Shown here piece after piece: positions 57,116 to 64,000 of a DNA stretch of 64,000 nucleotides (its first letter is position 1; each line of letters starts with the position of its first letter). Origin of the DNA: Aedes albopictus (taxonomy: Eukaryota; Arthropoda; Insecta; Diptera; Culicidae); assembly GCF_035046485.1 (NCBI RefSeq), contig NC_085137.1:480339396-480403395 (forward strand), given 5' to 3'. The translations under genes were made by a program, and so were the position numbers. The notes under the pieces were generated by a model, which saw nothing but the letters and a program-made list of their open reading frames with translations, did not search any database and was not told where the DNA came from.

Positions 57116-58594
57116 GTGTCCCTGAAAGTGATTACTATTCTTTCGGTAATCATCCTCTCTGAAGGAGCCCGAATCAGAGTTGAAAAAATCACAACTTTAA
57201 CTCCTGTTGGAAACTCCGTACGAGTTACTAAACAAGTGAGAGTAGGGACCTATCCTGCTGCAGTCGTTCCACCCACTCACTATGGACCAGTAGTTGGAGT
57301 ACCGGCTCCCGTACCGTGTCCGCCATTAGCACCTGCACCTCCAGTAGTACCCGTGTATCCAGTTGCGCCAGCGCCTCCTCCAGTACCGGTTGTTGTGCTA
57401 CCACCACCGGTTGTAGCTGTTCCGCCGCCACCACCACCACCCCCACCCCCAGTAGTAGCCGTACCGCCACCACCTCCACCCCCACCTCCAGTAGTTGCCG
57501 TTCCACCCCCTCCACCACCACCCCCAGTAGTTGCCGTTCCACCTCCACCTCCACCTCCACCACCGGTAGTTGCCGTCCCACCCCCTCCTCCAGTAGTACC
57601 TGTACCACCCCCACCTCCCCCTCCGGTTGTTGCCGTTCCACCCCCGCCACCGGTAGTTGCTGTCCCACCACCACCTCCACCAGCCTACGTTCCTCAAGAT
57701 GTATACGGAGTTCCGGGACCACTTGCGCCTCCACCAGTCCTCGGACAGAACAACCTCTACCAAACGCAAACCACATTCGGCGGAAGCGCCCAATCCCAAG
57801 CAGTCGTCTACCCATCCGGACCTGTCGGTAACTTCAACGGTCCAACATTCAACCCATCCTACGCCACGCAACAGATCGAGCTACAGAACAGTAATCCCGT
57901 AGTCACCGGACCGGTTAACGTGATCAACTCTGCCGGATCGGTGGCCGTTCAGCAACTGCCATACGTCAACGAACTCACTCCGCCTGCAACGTTTGTCCAA
58001 ACTCCTGGAGCTGTAGCCCTTCCCGGACCCGCGGCCGTTGCTGGACCTCTCCCTGGACCTCTACCTGGCCCAGTTGGACCCGTACCCTATCCACCAGGCC
58101 CCGTAGCACCACCCGTTCAAGTTCAACTTCCACCGCTGGCCCCCGGCGTTCCTGGGCTACTACCCGGCCCAGTGGGACCGGTTCCCTACCCTGGAGGCCC
58201 CCTCCAGCTACCACCGGTAGCAGTCGGCGGTCCCGTCCTATATCCCGTAGTACAGGACGGCAGTTGGCGACCTGTGCCCGGACAGGACGGCAGCTGGCAC
58301 CCGGTTCCGGGTCAGGACGGTAGCTATCAACCCCAGCCAGGTCAGGACGGCAGCTGGCAGCCCCAGCCAGGTCAAGATGGTAGCTGGCAACCTGATCAAC
58401 CACAACCTGGTCAGGATGGTAGTTGGCAACCGCAGCCAGGTCAGGACGGCAGCTGGCAGCCCGATCAAAACGATAGTGCACAACCGGACGCAGGTCAGGA
58501 TGGTAGCTGGCAACCGGACCAGGGTGGTCAGGATGGACAAGCAGGCCCAGAACTCGGAGGCACACCCCATGCTGAATACGGCGTACCGGTGTAG
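57116..58594 (+). CDS. Secreted Pro/Val-rich structural protein with QDGSW repeats, exon 2
   Basis: The joined protein is 493 residues. A signal peptide (about 1-19) precedes a short non-repetitive part (RIRVEKITTLTPVGNSVRV). Residues about 60-200 are Pro/Val blocks (PPPPPPVVAVP repeated about eight times). A Gln/Asn/Gly/Pro central region follows, then eight QDGS(W/Y)-type repeats (nt 58253-58530), each about ten residues, most spelled PGQDGSWQPQ. It ends HAEYGVPV, and a second YGVP occurs near residue 205. No chitin-binding RR domain is seen. A low-complexity cuticular or eggshell protein is the best guess. Repeat tracts make length polymorphism likely. Long frames on the opposite strand here are shadows. 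Confidence 0.85.
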   Translation: MSLKVITILSVIILSEGARIRVEKITTLTPVGNSVRVTKQVRVGTYPAAVVPPTHYGPVVGVPAPVPCPPLAPAPPVVPVYPVAPAPPPVPVVVLPPPVVAVPPPPPPPPPPVVAVPPPPPPPPPVVAVPPPPPPPPVVAVPPPPPPPPPVVAVPPPPPVVPVPPPPPPPVVAVPPPPPVVAVPPPPPPAYVPQDVYGVPGPLAPPPVLGQNNLYQTQTTFGGSAQSQAVVYPSGPVGNFNGPTFNPSYATQQIELQNSNPVVTGPVNVINSAGSVAVQQLPYVNELTPPATFVQTPGAVALPGPAAVAGPLPGPLPGPVGPVPYPPGPVAPPVQVQLPPLAPGVPGLLPGPVGPVPYPGGPLQLPPVAVGGPVLYPVVQDGSWRPVPGQDGSWHPVPGQDGSYQPQPGQDGSWQPQPGQDGSWQPDQPQPGQDGSWQPQPGQDGSWQPDQNDSAQPDAGQDGSWQPDQGGQDGQAGPELGGTPHAEYGVPV

Positions 58595-58648
58595 AAGAGT
58601 TTAGGATATCGGTTATCGATGTTATGTGCGAAATAATATTGAATGTTA

Positions 58649-58654
58649 AATAAA
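58649..58654 (+). terminator. Poly(A) signal of the proline-rich gene
   Basis: AATAAA lies 55 bp after the stop codon at 58592-58594, in AT-rich sequence. It is the most likely polyadenylation signal and gives a short 3' untranslated region of about 80 nt. Confidence 0.75.
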
Positions 58655-58874
58655 TTTAGTGAAGTTACGTTTTGTAATCGCTGTTCCATGATGTGATATT
58701 CGTGTCAATCTCCCACTCCAAGAGTTTTTGTAACTGTGATCAAAATTAGGCTTGGATGCTTCTTCTACACAATCCATCGGAAAAATGTACATATATAAAC
58801 AGTATTGCAGCAATAATGCATCATCTCGGAAAGATCACAACACAACATTAATATTTCGAAATCCTTATGACTTA

Positions 58875-59200
58875 CCTTACTGGTCAGACTAAGGCCCGAA
58901 TGGCCTCTGCTGTACATGGTAGTCGTCTCCAATTTCGCACTCTTTGAAGGGTCCACAGGTCGTCCTCCACTTGACTCTCGAGAACCATTCTAGTCGGGTT
59001 GCTATCCGACATCCCTATGACGTGACCCGTCCACCGTAGCCTCCCGATTTTCGCGGTGTGGACGATGGTTGGTTCTCTCAGCAGCTGATGCAGCTCGTGG
59101 TTCATTCGCCTTCTCCAAGTCCCGTCTTCCATCTGCACATCGCCGTAGATGGTTGACGTGCTGCATACATTACGGCGTTTAACGCAATGTTGCAACGCAA
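58875..59200 (-). mobile_element. LINE C-terminal fragment
   Basis: The minus strand reads GDVQMEDGTWRRRMNHELHQ, then LLREPTIVHTAKIGRLRWTG and HVIGMSDSNPTRMVLESQ. This is the conserved C-terminal region of endonuclease-RT LINEs (KIGRLRWAGHV motif). It is a short fragment, oriented against the RT fragment that follows at 59225. Confidence 0.75.
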
Positions 59201-59224
59201 CCGAGAGCATCGTCAGGTACGTAG

Positions 59225-59640
59225 AACGGAGTCGGATTTGTCCGACGAGGAGTTCAAAGCGGTTTTAGAGAAATAGAACTCAGCGCGGACGGTAATGCTA
59301 CAGCATTATAGATGGTATCGTAGCTAAACTAAACAAGATGGGTCCAGTAAAGTTGGACACCTGTCTGCACCGGTTGATAGTGAGTGTCTCTGAAACAGTA
59401 TAGCTACTGAAGAAGTAGAACAAAGGGTTAATCTGCCCTATTCACAAGCAAGGCGACCATTTGGAATTTGAGAACTTCAGAGTGATGATGTTATCAAGCT
59501 GGCTTCATCGACGACTGGTCGACAGCGGATCAGATCTTTCTTCACCGAACGGCAAATCCACCAGAAATATCGTGAATACCAGGTTCCAACCTAAGTTCCA
59601 ACGCATCAATTGCTCATCTACTTCAAAGTGGCATAACACA
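59225..59640 (+). mobile_element. LINE RT fragment
   Basis: The plus strand reads GLICPIHKQGDHLEFENFRV (RT block 1) and, after a shift, QIRSFFTERQIHQKYREYQV, which corresponds to the DQIFTLRQILEKxxEY block of the same LINE type. Stops and shifts make it inactive. It is head to head with the fragment at 58875-59200. Confidence 0.65.
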
Positions 59641-59693
59641 GCAAGGTCAGGGAGGGGAGGGGTGGAGGTGGCGAGCACCATTAGCAAGTTTAA

Positions 59694-59803
59694 CTCTTAA
59701 GCAGTCACGTTGTTGTATTTTGTACAATACGTGCTTTGAAAAGAACTCGGCTGTTCTACACAAATCAGTTTGCTGCTGGTAGTGGTGGTCAATTTCTGGG
59801 AAA
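59694..59803. mobile_element. 110-bp TTAA-flanked element
   Basis: It is flanked by TTAA (59690-59693 and 59804-59807). It shares TTGTTGTATTTTGTACAA and the left end (CTCTTAAGCAGTCACG, diverged) with the copies at 51793 and 27385. The right end is more degraded. Confidence 0.65.
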
Positions 59804-60128
59804 TTAAAGATTTTTCTTTACTCATTTTTTTATTATAGCTGAACTCTTTTGAAAAAACGAATTCTTTTTAGAACTAACCCAGAATTATCTTCATGATTTC
59901 GTTCAACATTTTCTCCAATACAAACCCGTCCGAAGATTTTTCAAATATCTACATATTGTCATTCATGATTAACTGGAGTTCTTTCAGTTATCAAACATCC
60001 AAGTTATCTATGCTCCTTCAGGAATCTCGGAATGTTCTGGATCTCTATTCCTCTAAGAATAAACCTTCAGTTGTATTGTTGCGAGTGCATCGTTGTCGGA
60101 ATTTCCCTAAAGAAGATTTTATATACAC

Positions 60129-60383
60129 ACTAGCTGTACCCGGCAAACTTTGTCTTGCCTACTGCGTTTTTTGACGTTTCAAGTTTCTAGCCAAGACCAA
60201 GTCCCCGATCAAAATGTATAGAAGATCGATTTTTAAAAACTTTCAATTTTTCCATGTTTTATGCCTCATAAACCTTCCTTGGGTGAAAACCAACAGAACA
60301 AAACTAAGACGACCAAAATCGGACCTGCCGTTCGCAAGTTATGCGCGGTCCCACGTATGCCACTGCATTTTTATATATATAGA
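60129..60383 (-). mobile_element. Non-autonomous Helitron, reverse orientation
   Basis: On the minus strand it begins TCTATATATATAAAAATGCA and ends GTTTGCCGGGTACAGCTAGT, the same termini as the copy at 12852-13151 and with the CTAGT end expected of Helitrons. The GTCT microsatellite is absent. There is no Rep/helicase coding capacity. Confidence 0.75.
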
Positions 60384-60399
60384 AGATAGATATACTCAT

Positions 60400-63300
60400 A
60401 TACTCATCTCAGAGCATAATCCCATAGAAATGCCAATTGATGTATTGCCGGAAGGACCCGGAATAACTTTTGAAGGTATTCTCGTTGAAGCCTTGAAACT
60501 TTCACTGAAGAAAACCCTACAGATATCTCTATAAGAATCCCCGAAGAGAATCCTTGGAAATTTTGAAGAATTTCATTGAAGTATTTCCAACGAACTCTCA
60601 AATAATGGAACTCTTGGAAAAATTCTGGAATTCACCTGAAGGAATTCCCGGACAAATCGGAGACAATGTGAGAGAAAAGTCTGGAGGAATTTAAGAAGGA
60701 ATTTTTAGAGGAGCTCCTGGTGCATGTAAATACCTATTGCTTTAAAGTAAGTCACAGTGACTTCTGCGCAACCAAAACCTGCGCTACTTTGACCTTTCTG
60801 TGACATGTGTGTGTGTGTGGCTTGGAAGAATCCCTGGAGGACTATTGTAAAAAATCCTAATGGAATTTCTGAGTAACTTCTGAAGAAACTGGTGATGGGA
60901 TTCCTGAAAGAATCTCTGGATTTTTTAGGCAACTTCTTGATTAAACTCTAAAAGAAATACCTGGAGAAATCCCTACTCAAAACTCGGAAGGAGATACCTG
61001 GTGAATTCCTGAAGGAATCCTAGGATAAGTCCTAAAACGATCGTTAAAGAAAACCATTGAGGCATTCCCGGGGGAATTTTTGAAACAGCCTCTTGACATT
61101 TTTTTTTGGGATAATCTCTGATATAGGATCTCTGGAGTAGTTCTTGAGAAAATCAATGGATAATTTCTTGAAGGATTTCCTAGAGAAAAAAAGAACCTCA
61201 GGATATATTCCTGAAATAATCGCAGGATAAGTTTGCGTTGCGTTGCGTTGCGTGAAATAATCGCAGGATAAGTTTCTGAAGAAATTCCTTTGCAGGAGCT
61301 GCAGGGGATATTCTCGAAGGAATTCATGGATTGATTCCTGAACAAATTCGTGGATGAAATTTTAAAAGATTTCTTGGAGCTACTTGTGAAAGAATTCCTG
61401 GATGACTTCTTATAAAAATTCTTGGCTCCTGTATGTATCACTTTAAAATTAGCTTAAAGAATTCTAATAGAAACTGCTGGAGAAATTCCTTTAGGAATCC
61501 TATAAGTTATTGAAAAAAGACTATGTAATCCTGGAGAAATTCTTGGGTGCTCCCTGGAAAAGATGATGAAAGTATTTTTAAAATGTCTAAAGGAACCCCT
61601 GAATAAACTTTTAGAGAGAACCCGAAAGGAATTTTTGAAGAAATCACTAAAGGAACTCCTGGAGCAATCCCTGGAAGAATTTCCGATGCAATCCCTAGAG
61701 GAGTTCCTGAAGAAATCCATGAAGAAATTTTCTTAAAGTATATCTGGAGGAATCTCTGGATAAATTCCCGCAAGAAATCGTGGACGAAACTCTGAAAAAA
61801 TGCTGGAGGAATCCTTGAAGAAATTTCTAAAGACATCTAATGAGGAATTCCTGGAAGAATTTCTAGAGGAATTTCTGAAGAAATCCATGGTGGAACTTCT
61901 GGACTCATTTCTGGTGTAATCCCTGAAGGAATTCTTGGAGGAAACCCTAAAGAAATCCCTGGAGGAGTTTTGAAGAAATCCCTAGGGGCATTCTTGGAGG
62001 AATCCCTGAAAGAATTTCAGGGAGAATTTCTGAAGGAATCCCTGGAAAAAATGTCTAGATGAAATCTCCGGAGGAGTTCCTGGTGAAATTTCTGGAGGAA
62101 TTCTTGGTGGAGTTTCTGAAGAAATCTCTTGATGAATTCCTGGAGGAATTGCTAGAGGTATTTCTGGACAAACTCCTGGTGCAGTCATAGGAGGAATTCC
62201 GGGGGCAACCCTGGAGAAATTCCTATATCAAACCCTAAAAAAAAATCTTGGAGGAATCTCTGGAGGAATTTCTGAACGAATACCTCGAGAAATTCCAGAA
62301 TAAATTCCTGGAGGAATCCCTGGATAAATTCTTCGAGACATTCCTAGAGAAATGTCAAGAATCCTTGGAGAATATCCTGGAGGAATCACTTAAACAATTC
62401 ATGGAGAAAATCTTGGAAGAACCCCTTGAGGAACTTCTGGACAAATTTCTGGTGGAATTCCTGGAAAAATTCCTTGAGGAAACCCTGAAGAAATTCCTGG
62501 AAGAATCCCTGGCTGGGGGATTTTTTGGAGAAATCCCTAGAGACATTCTTGGAGGAATCCCTGCACGAAGTCCTGGAACAATTCCTAGATGAATCCCTGA
62601 AAAAATATCTAAAGGAATTCTAGAAGGGATCTCCGGAGGAGTTCCTGGTGAAATTCCTGAAAGAATTCTTAGAGGAAGCCCTTGCGAAATTTCTGAAAAA
62701 ATCCCTTGAGAAATTCCAGGAGGAATGCTTAGGGAAGTTTCTGGAAGAATTCCTGGAGGAATCCTTGGTAGAATTTCTAGAGGAATTCCTGGAAGAATCC
62801 GTAGATATATTTCTGAAGAAATCTCTTGAAGAATTCCTGGAGGAATCACTAAAAGAATTCTTGAAACAATTCCTGGAGGAAATCCTCGAGGGATGCCTGG
62901 ACAAACTACTGGACAAATTCCAGGCGCAATCCTAGGAGGAGTTCCAGGAGGAAGCTCTGGAGGAATTCTTAAAGAAATCTCCAAAGGTATTCTTGAAATT
63001 ATCCCTGGCAGAATTTCTGAAGGAATCCGTAGAGAAATTCCAGAATAAAGTCCTGGAGGAGTCCCTGGATGAATTGTTCGAGACATTCCTGGAGGAATGT
63101 CAAGAATACTTAGGGGAATCCCTGTAGGATATCCTGGAGGAATCTTTTAAACAATTCATAGAGGAGCCCCTGGAGGAATTTTTGGAGAAATCCCTTGAGG
63201 CATTGTTGCAGGAGTCCCTGGACGAATTTCTGGAAGAATTTCTGGAGGAATCCCTGGAAAAAATATCTAGATGAATTCTAGGAGGAATTTTCGATGGAGT

Positions 63301-64000
63301 TTCTGGTTGAAATTCCTGGAGGAATTCTTGGAGTAAGCCCTTGCCAAATTTCTTATGAATGCCTTGAGAAATTCAAGGAGGAAACCCTAGGGAAGTTTCT
63401 GGAGGAACTCCTGGAGGAATCCTTGGTAGAATTTCCGGAGGAATCCTAGGAGGTATACCTGAAGGAATACATGGATATATTTCTGAAGAAATCTCTTGAG
63501 GAATTCCTGGAGAATCATTGGAAGAATTTTTGAAACAATTCCTGGAGGAAATCCTTGAGGGATGCCTGGAGGAACTTCTGGACAAATTCCTGGCGCAATC
63601 CAGTTCCAGGAGGAATTCTTTAAGAAATCCCTAAAGGTATTCTTGCAGGAATCCCTGAAGGAATATCTGGAGGAATGCATGAAGGAATCCCTGGAGAAAT
63701 TCCAGGATAAATTCCTGGAGGAATCCCTGAATAAATTCTTGAAGATATTCCTGAAGGCACCCCCAGAAGAATTCTATGAGAAATGCGTGGATTAATTTTT
63801 AAAGAAATTCCTTGAAAAAGTTCTGGGCGAATTCCTAGCAAAATTTCTGGAGGAGTTTCTGTAGGAATCCCTGGAGAAATCCTTGAGGAAATCCCTGAGG
63901 GAAGCCTTGGAGCAATCTCTGGAGAAATTTGCGAAGAAATCTCTAAATTTATCCCTCTACAATTGGCTTTTCGGTCCGGAAAATTATGAGCGGGGTGATT
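60400..64000. repeat. 12/24-bp minisatellite, inverted orientation, reaching the window edge
   Basis: Units read CTGGAGGAATCCCTGGAGGA with GAATTCCTGAAG variants, the reverse complement of the family at 37.75-41.79 kb. It is dense from about 61600 onward. Plus-strand frames give EFLEESLEKF-type repeats and minus-strand frames give IPPGIPSEIP-type repeats, all non-genic. It is interrupted at 60747-60825 by part of the 4134-type hairpin and at 61236-61256 by a GCGTT run. Confidence 0.9.
60747..60825. mobile_element. Partial copy of the 4134-4265 hairpin family
   Basis: GTAAGTCACAGTGACTTCTG followed by CGCAACC matches the palindromic centre of the hairpin at 4134-4265. The far end TGACATGTGTGTGTGTGTGG then CTTGG corresponds to that element's outer end, with a small GT expansion. 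Confidence 0.65.

Noticed and set aside
57228..58570. Several long frames on the minus strand and in other plus frames over the proline-rich gene
   Set aside because: Shadows caused by the repetitive CCA/CCT-rich coding sequence. The plus frame with signal peptide, splice sites and poly(A) signal explains the locus.
62355..63086. 243-codon minus-strand frame of IPPGIPSEIP type, and the plus-strand frames of EFLEESLEKF type over it
   Set aside because: Same minisatellite in reverse orientation. Reads as protein repeats only because of the repeat period.
1..64000. CRISPR arrays, bacterial operons, riboswitches
   Set aside because: The tandem arrays here have diverged units without unique spacers, genes are spliced, and pol III and TATA/poly(A) signals are eukaryotic.

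Overview
The window looks like nuclear DNA of a culicine mosquito, most likely Aedes. Two tRNA-derived SINEs of Feilai type, many degenerate non-LTR retrotransposons of mosquito type, dense families of inverted-repeat (MITE-like) elements, two short Helitrons and introns close to 10 kb all point that way. The assignment rests on remembered family features, not on a search. Host coding sequence is a small part of the window.

Three host genes can be supported. (1) A minus-strand gene has exon 1 at 18674-19093 and exon 2 at 8429-8918, separated by a 9.76-kb intron. The protein resembles the TEX47/C7orf62 family, and exon 2 needs a one-base frame correction. (2) A plus-strand cuticular protein has exons 36144-36297, 36404-36525 and 46294-47304, separated by introns of 106 bp and 9.77 kb. 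Its N-terminal part is an RR (chitin-binding type 4) domain, and it ends in a second RR-like half after a long proline-rich linker. Its signal-peptide exon was not found. (3) A complete plus-strand gene (57045-57047 joined to 57116-58594) encodes a secreted Pro/Val-rich protein with C-terminal QDGSW repeats. It has a TATA box upstream and a poly(A) signal downstream.

The rest is mobile and repetitive DNA. 1-8.4 kb: inverted-repeat elements and a decayed R1/LOA-like LINE. 8.9-18.7 kb (intron of gene 1): two decayed minus-strand LINEs, a Helitron, TA-, TTAA- and 8/9-bp-TSD elements, several nested. 20-28.3 kb: one minus-strand LINE split by a 3.68-kb foldback element (TA duplication) and a 1.84-kb TTAA-flanked element. 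Removing both restores an open LINE reading frame. 28.6-33 kb: a SINE, a nested inverted-repeat pair and patches of a 12/24-bp minisatellite. 33.2-34.65 kb: a hAT-type element with a perfect 8-bp duplication. 36.5-46.3 kb (intron of gene 2): about 4 kb of dense minisatellite between CGCCG-rich patches, a Penelope-like element fragment, and a palindrome whose arms each carry a tRNA-like sequence. 49-54 kb and 60-64 kb: more minisatellite, in opposite orientations at the two extremes. 53.9-55 kb and 58.9-59.6 kb: further LINE remnants.

The strongest observations are the ordered nested insertions, the giant foldback, the divergent tRNA-like palindrome, a recurring TTAA-flanked short element class, and the unusual two-ended RR architecture of the cuticle gene.
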